This document shows positions 31,833 to 39,496 of a stretch of DNA of 49,356 nucleotides, piece by piece. Where the stretch lies: contig DASYLJ010000156.1 of assembly GCA_036009625.1 (NCBI GenBank), positions 1 to 49,356 of the forward strand, written 5' to 3'. Below the pieces are notes generated by a model that saw nothing but the letters and a program-made list of their open reading frames with translations, did not search any database and was not told the origin of the DNA. Within the stretch, counting starts at the first letter, position 1, and each line of letters opens with the position of its first letter. This DNA comes from DASYLJ01 sp036009625. Its GTDB lineage: Bacteria > Desulfobacterota > Binatia > DP-6. The translations under genes and the position numbers were made by a program.

Positions 31833-32915
31833 CTAGGCGGCGTCGGCACGCGCGAACGGGCCCAGCTGGCAGCGTTCGAGCTCGGCGGTCATCAGCTTCT
31901 GGAAGCGCGCGTTGGCGACGATGAGCAGGGTCACGGTGCCGAAGTAGCCGTACGGCAGCTTCGGGCTCTCCTCGAAGTAGCGCAGCTGCTGGTACGGACG
32001 GGACGCGTAGGCGTGATGGTCGGCGTGCCGCGAGAGCCCGACCAACGTGTAGAGCGTGAACCACGAGTCGGTGTCCCACGAGTCGCGAGGTGTCACCTTG
32101 CGACCGGCGCGGCGCAGGCCCCAGTGCTCGAAGTAGTTGACGGCCTCGAGCAGTCGGACCGCGGCGGCCGCCTGCAGAACGTAGATCGCGAACGCACCGA
32201 CGCCGAAGAACGCCAGGATGGTGAACGCGACCGCCCACTCGGCGACCAGGCCGAGCAGTACGCGGTGGCGGAGCATGCGTCGATCGAGCAGCGGCATCGT
32301 CTCGTCGCCGAGTCGCTTCGCTTCGAGGCGCCACGCGCTGCGGAGCTGCGCCGGCACGGTGCGCAGGAGGAATGCGATGGCCGTCTCGCCGAAGCTCGCG
32401 GTCGCCGGATCATCGCCGGTGGCGACGCGCATGTGATGGCCCCGGACGTGCTCGGTCGAGAAGTGATCGTAGAGCACGGTGCCGAGGAGCAGGCGGCCGA
32501 GCAGATGCATGTGCGCTTCGGGACGATGGATCAGCTCGTGGGCCACCACGATGGCGGAGTAGCCGGAGTTCACGCCGACCAGGAAGAAGGCGACGAACGT
32601 CTCGGTACGCCAGAAGCCGTCGGTGGCGACGCGGTGGACGAGGAGCGACAGGGTGACGACGTGCAGAGCGACGAGGAGGTAGAGCAGGGCATCGAATGGC
32701 CAGCCGGGCATGGTGGCGTCGGGCTGTCGCCGCTCGCCGGGGCTCCACATGTCGATGGCCACCGAGCCCACGAGCACCAGCATCCAGGGGAGCGCGCCCC
32801 ACCACGGATGAGGACCGGTGGCGAGGAACGCGATCGACGTCACGGGCAGCACCAGACAGAGCAGGTGCAGCGACCAGACGCGGGCGACCTCGGCAGTGGC
32901 AGCGATGCTCCTCAT
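31833..32915 (-). CDS. alkB: Alkane 1-monooxygenase (AlkB family)
   Basis: The 360-residue integral membrane di-iron enzyme has all the histidine motifs of AlkB: HELIH at residues 126-130, HFSTEHVRGHH from 151 to 161, NYFEHWGL at 260-267 and LSRHADHH at 295-301. It has about six hydrophobic segments. AlkB hydroxylates the terminal carbon of alkanes using rubredoxin as electron donor; no rubredoxin gene lies in this window. ATG 32915 is preceded by GGAGG at a five-base gap; the longer frame to 33095 would run through the tetR gene. It heads a four-gene operon and is controlled by the adjacent TetR protein. Confidence 0.93.
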   Translation of the reverse strand: MRSIAATAEVARVWSLHLLCLVLPVTSIAFLATGPHPWWGALPWMLVLVGSVAIDMWSPGERRQPDATMPGWPFDALLYLLVALHVVTLSLLVHRVATDGFWRTETFVAFFLVGVNSGYSAIVVAHELIHRPEAHMHLLGRLLLGTVLYDHFSTEHVRGHHMRVATGDDPATASFGETAIAFLLRTVPAQLRSAWRLEAKRLGDETMPLLDRRMLRHRVLLGLVAEWAVAFTILAFFGVGAFAIYVLQAAAAVRLLEAVNYFEHWGLRRAGRKVTPRDSWDTDSWFTLYTLVGLSRHADHHAYASRPYQQLRYFEESPKLPYGYFGTVTLLIVANARFQKLMTAELERCQLGPFARADAA

Positions 32916-32931
32916 GGCGACCTCCGGAACC

Positions 32932-32951
32932 GACATACGAGTTGGTATGTC
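32932..32951. promoter_or_regulatory. Operator 1 of the alkB/tetR region
   Basis: GACATAC-GAGTTG-GTATGTC has perfect seven-base arms. It matches the second site at 32966-32983 in ACATACGAG and its mirror GTATGT. The centres are 33 bp apart, about three helical turns. It lies just downstream of the predicted alkB transcription start, so binding would block transcription. Confidence 0.75.
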
Positions 32952-32960
32952 GCGGCGCCT

Positions 32961-32989
32961 GCTATACATACGAGCTCGTATGTCGTCAA
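32961..32989 (-). promoter_or_regulatory. Predicted alkB promoter
   Basis: On the minus strand, TTGACG (32989-32984) and TATAGC (32966-32961) stand at the ideal 17-bp spacing. The palindromic operator at 32966-32983 fills the spacer exactly, a layout that lets a repressor exclude RNA polymerase. The predicted start is near 32954, giving a leader of about 40 nt that carries the GGAGG site. Confidence 0.75.
32966..32983. promoter_or_regulatory. Operator 2, perfect 18-bp palindrome
   Basis: ACATACGAGCTCGTATGT reads the same on both strands. It occupies the alkB promoter spacer and also covers the predicted start codon of tetR (ATG 32980-32982), so one repressor dimer could shut both genes. Confidence 0.8.
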
Positions 32990-33615
32990 CCCGGGGCCGC
33001 AACGCCACGAAAGAGGAGACGCGCGCGGCCCTCATCGAGGCCGGCCTCGCGGAGTTCGCCGAGCGCGGCCTCGACACCCCGAGCCTCGACGCCATCTGCG
33101 CCCGCGCCGGCTACACCCGCGGCGCCTTCTACGTCCACTTCGCGGACCGCGACGACTTCATGGTGGCGGTCATGGAGCGGGTACTCGGCACGTTCCTCGA
33201 CGCCGTCATCGCCACCGGCGACTCGGCGCACGACCTCGAGGAGACGGTGACGCGGTTCGCGCACGTCGTCGCGGCGCCGGCGGGGCCGGTCGCAACCCCG
33301 CCGGTGACGCCGCTGCCCGGTGGCGTGCCGCTGCACCGACTGCTCGACGCCTGCGCGCGCTCGACGACCATCCGGGAACGCCTCGTCTCGCTGCTCGGAC
33401 AGGCGGCGATGCGCGTGGCGGAGACGGCGAAGACCGGTCAGGCGGCGGGCGTGGTTCGGCGCGATATCGACGCCGAGCAGGTCGGCATGCTGCTGGTCAC
33501 GGCGGCGCTGGGGCTCATGACGGCCGTGGAGATCGGCATGCCGATCGACGCTGCGGCCCTGCGTTCGGTGGCGCTGCGCCTGATGGCCGATATCCGCTAT
33601 CCAAATTCGCCTTGA
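32980..33615 (+). CDS. TetR-family transcriptional regulator, probable alkB repressor
   Basis: The 211-residue protein has the TetR N-terminal DNA-binding domain: helices with KEETRAALIEAGLAEFAERG and the helix-turn-helix LDAICARAGYTRGAFYVHFADRDDF in adjacent segments (residues about 35-60). The ligand-binding domain (about 70-205) is helical and not conserved in sequence, as usual. The start at ATG 32980 lies inside an operator palindrome and lacks a ribosome-binding site; a TATACA at 32963-32968 suggests the mRNA is leaderless. ATG 32947 is an alternative start. Its divergent position and the twin operators make it the likely repressor of alkB and itself. Confidence 0.88.
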   Translation: MSSTRGRNATKEETRAALIEAGLAEFAERGLDTPSLDAICARAGYTRGAFYVHFADRDDFMVAVMERVLGTFLDAVIATGDSAHDLEETVTRFAHVVAAPAGPVATPPVTPLPGGVPLHRLLDACARSTTIRERLVSLLGQAAMRVAETAKTGQAAGVVRRDIDAEQVGMLLVTAALGLMTAVEIGMPIDAAALRSVALRLMADIRYPNSP

Positions 33616-33642
33616 CGTCGCCGCCGACATCAAGGGTAAGCT
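33612..33642 (+). promoter_or_regulatory. Predicted promoter of the BNR gene (leaderless type)
   Basis: TTGACG at 33612-33617 is followed by GGTAAGCT at 33635-33642, giving a possible -10 of TAAGCT at a 19-bp spacing. The start codon at 33649 is six bases beyond, so a leaderless mRNA is likely. The -35 overlaps the last codons of tetR. Confidence 0.4.
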
Positions 33643-33648
33643 CCCGCC

Positions 33649-36141
33649 ATGCGGATCACGATGCTGGCCCTGGTGGGTGCGGTCCTCACGATGGTCGGTC
33701 AGGCGCGAGGTGCCGAGTGGACGCGCATCACGCCGGATGGTGGCGAACTGCGCGACCTCGCGCAGTCACCCGCCAACCCGTCCCGGCTCTGGGCGACGTC
33801 CGGCGTGTCGGTCGTGCGCAGCGACGACCGTGGCGACACGTGGCTCGAATCGACGACGTTTCCGCAGCCGCCGCAGGGCATCGAGGTCGATGCGGTGGCG
33901 ATGGACACCGCCTACGCGATCGACGTCGAGTTCGCCGCCAATGGCGAACCGACGTCCCGGGTCCACCGCACGACGGATGGGGGTGCGATCTGGACGGCGC
34001 TCACGTTTCCGGGAACCGTCCTCGACGTGGTGAGGGCACATCCCACGGTGGCGGGCCTGGTGTTCGTCGGCGTCGGGGACACGATCAGCCGTAGCACCGA
34101 CCATGGGGGCACCTGGACCGGTAGCGCGTCCCTGGGATCCGGTCTCGCGGTGACGGTGATCGCACCCTCGGCCTCCGCGCAGTCCATCGTCTACGCGGGG
34201 ACGCGATTGGCCCAACCCCACGCGTCCGGGCAGGGAATTCACAAGAGTGTCGACGGTGGGGCGACGTGGACGCGAACGAGTGCCGTCGTCGACTCGGTGA
34301 TCGCCTGTGCCGTCGATCCAACCAATGCCGACGTGGTGTACGCGAGCGACATCTTCCCCGGAAACATCGTCAAGTCGATCGACGGCGGCGGGACGTGGCA
34401 GCAGATCGGCGCAGGACTGGCGGCGGCGGGATTGGTGGTCGGATTCGCCATCGATCCGGACATGCCGTCGCGGGTGTACGCGGTGGCGGAGAACGACGTC
34501 TTCGTGAGTGTCGACGGCGGGCTCACGTTCGTGCCGACGTCGAGCGGGCTCGACGTCAATGCCGCACCGCACGACCTCGCGATCGATCGCACCGCCACCA
34601 CGCGGTTGGTGGCCGCGTCCAGGCGTGGCGTGGCGCGATCGGACGACGCCGCGGCGACCTGGTCACACCATGCCTCGGGCGTGCCGGACGGCGCCGCGAC
34701 CGGTATCGGCATTCCGGCGAACGACCCCGACACGATCCTCCTCGGATCGTCGGTGCGGGGCGCCTATCGCAGCATCGATGCTGGCGTCACCTGGCAGGTC
34801 GCGAACGGTGGGCTCGAGGGACTCGACACGGCACGTATCGCCGTCGGGGCAGCGTCCACGCACTTGGCGTTCGCGGTCGGACGTCCGGTCTACCCGACGC
34901 GCGTCGCGCGTACGGTCGACCACGGCGCTTCGTGGAGCGACGTGCCGGCCGCCGCCGTCGGTCAGTTCGTGGAGGACATCGCCGTCGCGCCCAGTGACGA
35001 CCTCGTCGTGTACGGCGCCGACGGCGCCAGCGAAGCGAATCCGCGCCCACTGCTCAAGAGCATCGACGGGGGTGCCACCTGGAGCCGCCTGCCCGTGGCC
35101 GGGCTCACCGGCTCCTTTCCTCGGGTGGTGGTCGATCCCACCGATGCCGACGTCGTCTATCTCTTCACACACTATCGTGTGGCCAAATCGGTGGACGGCG
35201 GTGCGCAGTGGACGGTCCACAACATCTTCTTTCTCCCGAACGCTGCGCACGTCGAGTCCGCGGCGATCGACCCGCGCGATCCGGCGCGGCTCGTGGCCGG
35301 CGTGCGCGACAACCTGCACGACGCCGCCGACAAGTCGGGCGTGTACCTCTCGACCGACGGCGGCGTCACCTGGAGGCGTGTCCACACGCGAAGCGCGGAT
35401 GCCGTCGCCGTGCATCCGGTCGACGGGCGCATCATCGCGGCGTCCGACGACGGCGTGCTTGCCAGCGATGACGATGGAGCCACCTGGACCGACCTGACCG
35501 GCACACTGCCCCACGGACGGCCGCAGGCGCTGGTGGCGACCGCGGCGGCGCTCTTCGTCACGCCGCTGGATGCCGGGCTCTTCCGGCTCGACATCGGTCC
35601 CTGCACGCCGGCGCCGGCGACGGGTTGTCGTGCGTCCACCGTGCCGGGGGCGGCTCGGATGCAATGGAAGCACGCGACGCCGGCGAACGCGACGTTGCGG
35701 GTGACGCTCGGCCGGCTCGGGGCCCTCGGCTCTGCCGACCTCGGACTTCCGGAGACCAGCGATGCGACCACGTACGGCGTCTGTGTCTACGACCGGTCGG
35801 GTCCCGGCGGCGCATCGCGTCTCGTGACGTCGACGACGGCGCCTGGTGGCGACGAATGCGGAGCGCCGCCGTGCTGGCGACGGACGGGCGTGCGGCTGCG
35901 CTATCGCGATCGGGCCCGTCGCCCGGATGGGCTTGCCGACCTCTGGTTGCGGACCGGGGGCGATCGGAAGCGGCAGATCGGTGCCGTCGGGCAGGGGCCG
36001 TTGCTGTCGCTGTCGCCGGTCGTCGTACCGCCGGTCGTGGTGCAGGTGCGTCGGGCTGACGCCGCCGAATGTTGGGACGCGACCTTCGCAACGCGCATCA
36101 ATCGGAACGACGGTATCGCCTTCCAGGCACGCAGCGACTGA
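33649..36141 (+). CDS. Exported BNR/sortilin-like propeller with Cys-containing C-terminal domain
   Basis: The 830-residue protein has a signal peptide (MLALVGAVLTMVGQARG) and a series of Asp-box (BNR) repeats of the form S-x-D-x-G-x-T-W: SDDRGDTW, STDHGGTW, SVDGGATW, SIDGGGTW, SVDGGAQW, STDGGVTW. These repeats occur in sialidases and VPS10-type propellers, but no sialidase catalytic Arg triad or Tyr pair is apparent, so it is probably a binding protein rather than an enzyme. Residues from about 650 form a separate domain with PPCWRRTGVRLRYRDRARRPDG and a final ECWDATF. I have no name for this domain. Confidence 0.75.
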   Translation: MRITMLALVGAVLTMVGQARGAEWTRITPDGGELRDLAQSPANPSRLWATSGVSVVRSDDRGDTWLESTTFPQPPQGIEVDAVAMDTAYAIDVEFAANGEPTSRVHRTTDGGAIWTALTFPGTVLDVVRAHPTVAGLVFVGVGDTISRSTDHGGTWTGSASLGSGLAVTVIAPSASAQSIVYAGTRLAQPHASGQGIHKSVDGGATWTRTSAVVDSVIACAVDPTNADVVYASDIFPGNIVKSIDGGGTWQQIGAGLAAAGLVVGFAIDPDMPSRVYAVAENDVFVSVDGGLTFVPTSSGLDVNAAPHDLAIDRTATTRLVAASRRGVARSDDAAATWSHHASGVPDGAATGIGIPANDPDTILLGSSVRGAYRSIDAGVTWQVANGGLEGLDTARIAVGAASTHLAFAVGRPVYPTRVARTVDHGASWSDVPAAAVGQFVEDIAVAPSDDLVVYGADGASEANPRPLLKSIDGGATWSRLPVAGLTGSFPRVVVDPTDADVVYLFTHYRVAKSVDGGAQWTVHNIFFLPNAAHVESAAIDPRDPARLVAGVRDNLHDAADKSGVYLSTDGGVTWRRVHTRSADAVAVHPVDGRIIAASDDGVLASDDDGATWTDLTGTLPHGRPQALVATAAALFVTPLDAGLFRLDIGPCTPAPATGCRASTVPGAARMQWKHATPANATLRVTLGRLGALGSADLGLPETSDATTYGVCVYDRSGPGGASRLVTSTTAPGGDECGAPPCWRRTGVRLRYRDRARRPDGLADLWLRTGGDRKRQIGAVGQGPLLSLSPVVVPPVVVQVRRADAAECWDATFATRINRNDGIAFQARSD

Positions 36142-36160
36142 CGGCGGCCGCGGCTCGCTG

Positions 36161-36658
36161 CTACCGGCGTCGATACTCCGCGAGCATCGCCAGCCCGTCG
36201 GGACAGAACGGCGTCGCTGCCGCCCGCGCCGCCACTGCGTCGACGTCGACGAACTCGCCGCGTACGATCTCCTCCGGCTGCAGGCGGAACGGGCCGTCGT
36301 GGACGGTGCGATACACGCGTCCGTGCACCACGCTCGCGTCGTCGGCCCAGCGGAACGGGAACAGCGGCTCGAGCGGCGACGACACGCCGAGCTCCTCGGA
36401 CAGCTCGCGGGCTGCACCCTCGTCCCACGCTTCGCCGGCGCCGAGCACGCCACCGACGGCGACGTCCCAGTGCGATGGGTATACGTCCTTCACCGCCGTC
36501 CGGAGATGCACGAAGAGGCGGCCGCGATGGTCGAACACCAGGATGTACGTGCTGCGATGCGGGAGTCGGCGCGCGCGCATCTCGCGTCGCGTGACGGTGC
36601 CGACGACGGCGCCGTCCTCGTCGACGACGTCGACCAGCTCGGCGCCCGGATCGCTCAG
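36161..36658 (-). CDS. NUDIX hydrolase, YfcD-like
   Basis: The 165-residue protein shows the NUDIX box from GGVLGAGEAWDE to ELSEELGV and the YfcD/IPP-isomerase-like flanks (ELVDVVDEDGAVVGTVTRREM, LPHRSTYILVFDHRGRLFVH, KDVYPSHWDVAVGG). It hydrolyses nucleoside-diphosphate-X compounds, substrate unknown. No ATG, GTG or TTG precedes the conserved N-terminal strand. The only start that keeps it is CTG 36658, which overlaps the stop of MobA as CTGA, the same geometry as the common ATGA overlap. Use of this CTG is inference; the first ATG would delete about 25 conserved residues. Confidence 0.78.
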   Translation of the reverse strand: MSDPGAELVDVVDEDGAVVGTVTRREMRARRLPHRSTYILVFDHRGRLFVHLRTAVKDVYPSHWDVAVGGVLGAGEAWDEGAARELSEELGVSSPLEPLFPFRWADDASVVHGRVYRTVHDGPFRLQPEEIVRGEFVDVDAVAARAAATPFCPDGLAMLAEYRRR

Positions 36659-37263
36659 CGCTCGCCCTCGCCGAAGCGCCCGCCGACCGCCGCCAACTCC
36701 TCCGGTGTGTTGACGTTGATCAGGCTGCGCGCCGTACCGCGCACATGGCGCAGCTCGTCCTCCGTCACCCAGTCGACGTGGACCAGCGGCAGGAACTCGC
36801 GCAGCGCGTGGACGCCACCCGCGAGGCAGCGCTCGACGACCGGAAGCGTGCGCACGGCGTAGATCGCGTGCAGCGGCTCGATGTCGCCTTCCCACTGCGG
36901 CACGACGGCATCGGCGTCGCCGGGCCGCTCGAGCAGGAAGCGGATGACGTCGGCGTCGAGCCCCGGCATGTCGCAGGCGGCGACGAAGATGCGCGGATTG
37001 GCGCTGACGCGCATCGCGGCGTGGATGCCCGCGAGTGGACCGCAGCCGGGATGGGCGTCGGCCACCGTCTCCACACCCAAGGCGTGGAAGCGCTCCGGAC
37101 GATTCGTCGACACCAGCACCTGCGGGAACAGCGACTGGAACAGTCGCACGGTGCGCACGGCGATCGGCTGACCGTCCACTGCCGCAAACGCCTTGTCGCG
37201 GCCACCCATGCGCGACGCGAGTCCCCCGGCGAGGATCACCCCCGTCGTCGCCGGCGTCGTCAT
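36655..37263 (-). CDS. mobA: Molybdenum cofactor guanylyltransferase
   Basis: The 202-residue protein matches MobA: LAGGLASRMGGRDK at residues 11-24 is the GTP-binding loop, then LVSTNRPERF, CGPLAGIHAAM and FVAACDMPGLD (metal-binding Asp). The ending INVNTPEEL is also typical. MobA joins GMP to molybdopterin to form the bis-MGD cofactor of enzymes such as formate dehydrogenase and DMSO reductase; none is in this window. It overlaps the NUDIX gene by four bases and is divergent from the sirtuin gene. Confidence 0.92.
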   Translation of the reverse strand: MTTPATTGVILAGGLASRMGGRDKAFAAVDGQPIAVRTVRLFQSLFPQVLVSTNRPERFHALGVETVADAHPGCGPLAGIHAAMRVSANPRIFVAACDMPGLDADVIRFLLERPGDADAVVPQWEGDIEPLHAIYAVRTLPVVERCLAGGVHALREFLPLVHVDWVTEDELRHVRGTARSLINVNTPEELAAVGGRFGEGER

Positions 37264-37303
37264 GCGAGCGAGCTGATACCGCGGCCCGACTCCGAGTCAA
37301 CCG

Positions 37304-37332
37304 TTGACAGCCCGTGGAGGTGGGGCAAAGGT
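37304..37332 (+). promoter_or_regulatory. Predicted promoter of the sirtuin gene
   Basis: TTGACA at 37304-37309 and AAAGGT at 37327-37332 are 17 bp apart. The ATG at 37344 is eleven bases past the -10, so the message would begin about four bases before it. Confidence 0.5.
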
Positions 37333-37343
37333 TGCCTCGTCGC

Positions 37344-38123
37344 ATGGACGAGCCCGGACTCGAAGCGCTCGACGACGTTGCCGCCTGTCTGGCGCGTGCC
37401 CGTTACGTGATCGCGCTCACCGGCGCGGGACTGTCGGTGGAGAGCGGCATCCCTCCGTTCCGCGGTCCGGGCGGTCTGTGGACGAAGCACGGCGAGCCGC
37501 CGATGAACGGCTACCAGCGCTTCCTCGATGATCCGGAGAAGGCCTGGGAGGAACGCCTGAATCCCGTCGGGCCCATGGCCGAGCTGTGGAAGGCCCTGGC
37601 CGCCGCCCAGCCCAACCCCGGTCATCAGGCGCTGGTCGAGCTGGAGGAGATCGGCGTACTGCGCGCGCTCATCACGCAGAACGTCGACGACCTGCATCGT
37701 GCCGCCGGCAGCACGCGGCTGCTCGAGATCCACGGCAACGCCACGCTGATCCGCTGCATCGCCTGCGTCACGCGCTTTCCGCGCGACGCCATCGACTTCG
37801 CCGTGCTGCCGCCGCGCTGCCCGCACTGCGACGGGCTGCTCAAGAGCGACACCGTCTCGTTCGGCGAGCCCATTCCTCCCGACGTCCTCGAGCTCTGCTT
37901 CGAGGAGGCCGCGGCCGCCGACTGCATGCTCGTCGCCGGCACGTCGGCGACGGTGTATCCGGCGGCGCAGTTCCCGCTCCAGATCCAGGAGCGCGGCGGC
38001 ATCCTGATCGAGGTGAACCCGTATCCCTCCGAGCTGACGGCGCTGTGCACGCATGCGTTGCGCGCACCCGCCGGCGAGGTGCTGCCGCGTCTGGTCGACC
38101 GGGTTCGCTCGCTGCGCGCCTGA
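37344..38123 (+). CDS. NAD-dependent protein deacylase, Sir2 family
   Basis: The 259-residue sirtuin has GAGLSVESGIPPFRG (NAD-binding, residues 27-41), TQNVDDLH at 111-118, the catalytic His130 in HGN, and a zinc ribbon with Cys138, Cys141, Cys159 and Cys162. VAGTSATVYPAA corresponds to the distal NAD site. It removes acetyl or other acyl groups from lysine. The Tyr/Arg pair that marks desuccinylases (class III) is not seen near GPGGLW, so deacetylation or another acyl preference is more likely. ATG 37344 is preferred because a promoter places the transcript start just before it; GTG 37314 is an alternative. Confidence 0.9.
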   Translation: MDEPGLEALDDVAACLARARYVIALTGAGLSVESGIPPFRGPGGLWTKHGEPPMNGYQRFLDDPEKAWEERLNPVGPMAELWKALAAAQPNPGHQALVELEEIGVLRALITQNVDDLHRAAGSTRLLEIHGNATLIRCIACVTRFPRDAIDFAVLPPRCPHCDGLLKSDTVSFGEPIPPDVLELCFEEAAAADCMLVAGTSATVYPAAQFPLQIQERGGILIEVNPYPSELTALCTHALRAPAGEVLPRLVDRVRSLRA

Positions 38124-38309
38124 GAGCCCCTGGTCGCACCATGTGTGAGGTGTAGTCCGTTCTTCCGGGGCCGCAGCCAAATCTACAAGATGCCCGCCGC
38201 CCCGCCCGGTTCCCACGGAATTGCAGGCCCATGGCGGTGGCACGGCCCTCGCATTGGTCCGGTGTCCGCTCGCATCGACGAGCGACGCAAGGAAACGGAG
38301 GAACCGACC

Positions 38310-38483
38310 ATGAGTGGAACGACCGACCAGGCAAAGGGCCGCCTCAAGGAGGCCGCTGGTGCCATCACCGACGACGACAAGCTGCGCCGCGAGGGCAAGC
38401 TCGATCAGGCCGTCGGCAAGGTGAAGGACGCCGCCGAGAAGGCGCTGGACGCCGTCACCGACAAGATCAAGGGCAAGGGCTGA
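38310..38483 (+). CDS. CsbD family stress protein
   Basis: The 57-residue hydrophilic protein matches CsbD: KGRLKEAAGAITDDDKLRREGKLDQ and KDAAEKALDAVTDKIKGK, in two adjacent helices. CsbD proteins are abundant under general or osmotic stress and are of unknown mechanism. GGAGG nine bases before ATG 38310 supports this start. The next gene, a DUF1328 membrane protein, begins 3 bp after its stop, a pairing common in bacteria and consistent with a stress operon. Confidence 0.88.
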   Translation: MSGTTDQAKGRLKEAAGAITDDDKLRREGKLDQAVGKVKDAAEKALDAVTDKIKGKG

Positions 38484-38486
38484 GCC

Positions 38487-38657
38487 ATGCTGCAGTGGGC
38501 GCTCATCTTCTTCGTGATCGCCATCGTGGCCGCATTCCTCGGCCAGCGTGGCGCGGCCGGTCTCTCGGCCGAGATCGGCTACCTGCTGGTCGTGGTCGCC
38601 GTGGTATTCGTGGTCGTGGCCTTCCTCACCGGAAGAGCACCAACCGTCGTCCCATGA
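38487..38657 (+). CDS. DUF1328 small membrane protein
   Basis: The 56-residue protein begins MLQWALIFFVIAIVAAFLG and has a second hydrophobic segment (YLLVVVAVVFVVVAFLTGR), giving the two-helix layout of DUF1328 (YtjA-like) proteins. It starts three bases after the CsbD stop. Function is unknown; members occur with stress-induced genes. Confidence 0.85.
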   Translation: MLQWALIFFVIAIVAAFLGQRGAAGLSAEIGYLLVVVAVVFVVVAFLTGRAPTVVP

Positions 38658-38677
38658 CGTGCGCGTGGTCGGGCGCG

Positions 38678-39463
38678 TCAGGGGTTCGGGAAACCGACCA
38701 GTGACCGCGCCCGGCCGCGCGGGTCGAAGCTGATGCTGCGACCGTAGCCGTAGTACCACGTCACCCACCCGCCGCTGCCCTCTTCGATGGCCTGCGGCTC
38801 GCCGATCAGACGCGAGACGTCGGCCGGCGACATCCCCTGCTTCACCGTGCGCATGCGCTCGTACGCGGGTCGCGGTTGCGGATCGCCGTATGATGGTGCG
38901 GGCGCCTGCATCACCGGACCGGGAACCGTAGCGAGAGCCGCCTGCCGCTGCTCGAGCTGCATCAGCATCTGCTCCATGCGCAGCTGCGTATCCATCAGGC
39001 GCTCGGTGAGCCCCTCGATGCTGTCGAGGACGTCGGCGAGGCGCTCGACGATCTCCACCTGCACCTGGGCGGCGTCGGCCTCTTTCTTGTCGCGCTCGGC
39101 CTTCGTCGTCACCAGCGAGATGTCGCCCGGTGCGTCGACGATGATCTCGGGCTTCTTGTCGATGGTCTGGACGGTGCCGCGCACGCGCACCTTCCGACCG
39201 GTGTAGAGCGAGTCGATCTGATCCGGCGGGAAGACGCTGAAGCGTGCCGCCTGCACGACGGCGGTGAAGCGGTTGAAGCTCGGATCGAACGCGAGCAGGC
39301 ACGACGTGGGCGAGCAGTGGATGCCCATGACGCGACCTTCGACGACGACGGTCTTGCCGACGTACTTCTCGGCCTCGTCCCAGGGAACGATCTCGTCGTC
39401 TTCCGCGCGCGCGACGATCGCGACGAGCATGACGAACACCAGCGCGAGCATTGAGCGTCGCAT
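38678..39463 (-). CDS. Exported protein with OB-fold and BamE/SmpA-like C-terminal domain
   Basis: The 261-residue protein has a signal peptide (MRRSMLALVFVMLVAIVARAE). Residues about 25-130 are OB-fold-like (AEKYVGKTVVVEGRVMGI, GRKVRVRGTVQTIDKKPEII), as in extracytoplasmic nucleic-acid- or ligand-binding domains. A coiled coil follows (about 135-195: KAERDKKEADAAQVQ, DSIEGLTERLMD). The C-terminal 60 residues (VKQGMSPADVSRLIGEP, TWYYGYGRSISFDPRGR) resemble the SmpA/OmlA (BamE) fold. The combination is unusual. ATG 39463 is chosen because it begins the signal peptide. It shares a divergent promoter region with the DUF35 gene. Confidence 0.7.
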   Translation of the reverse strand: MRRSMLALVFVMLVAIVARAEDDEIVPWDEAEKYVGKTVVVEGRVMGIHCSPTSCLLAFDPSFNRFTAVVQAARFSVFPPDQIDSLYTGRKVRVRGTVQTIDKKPEIIVDAPGDISLVTTKAERDKKEADAAQVQVEIVERLADVLDSIEGLTERLMDTQLRMEQMLMQLEQRQAALATVPGPVMQAPAPSYGDPQPRPAYERMRTVKQGMSPADVSRLIGEPQAIEEGSGGWVTWYYGYGRSISFDPRGRARSLVGFPNP

Positions 39464-39466
39464 CGC

Positions 39467-39496
39467 TTGACCGGGCTCCTCGCGGTTCCTTATAGA
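39467..39496 (+). promoter_or_regulatory. Predicted promoter of the DUF35/thiolase-like operon
   Basis: TTGACC at 39467-39472 and TATAGA at 39491-39496 are 18 bp apart, one of the closest matches to the sigma-70 consensus in this window. The transcription start would lie near 39503, with GAGGGG before ATG 39532. Confidence 0.6.

Noticed and set aside
33649..35600. Sialidase enzyme
   Set aside because: Asp-box repeats are present, but no Arg triad, Tyr or Glu catalytic arrangement could be found.
34663..36453. 596-codon minus-strand frame antisense to the BNR gene
   Set aside because: Arg/Pro/Ser-rich translation with no conserved motif; the plus-strand frame has clear Asp-box repeats.
37314..37343. 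Upstream GTG start of the sirtuin gene
   Set aside because: The predicted promoter places the transcript start after this codon, and the extra ten residues are not conserved.
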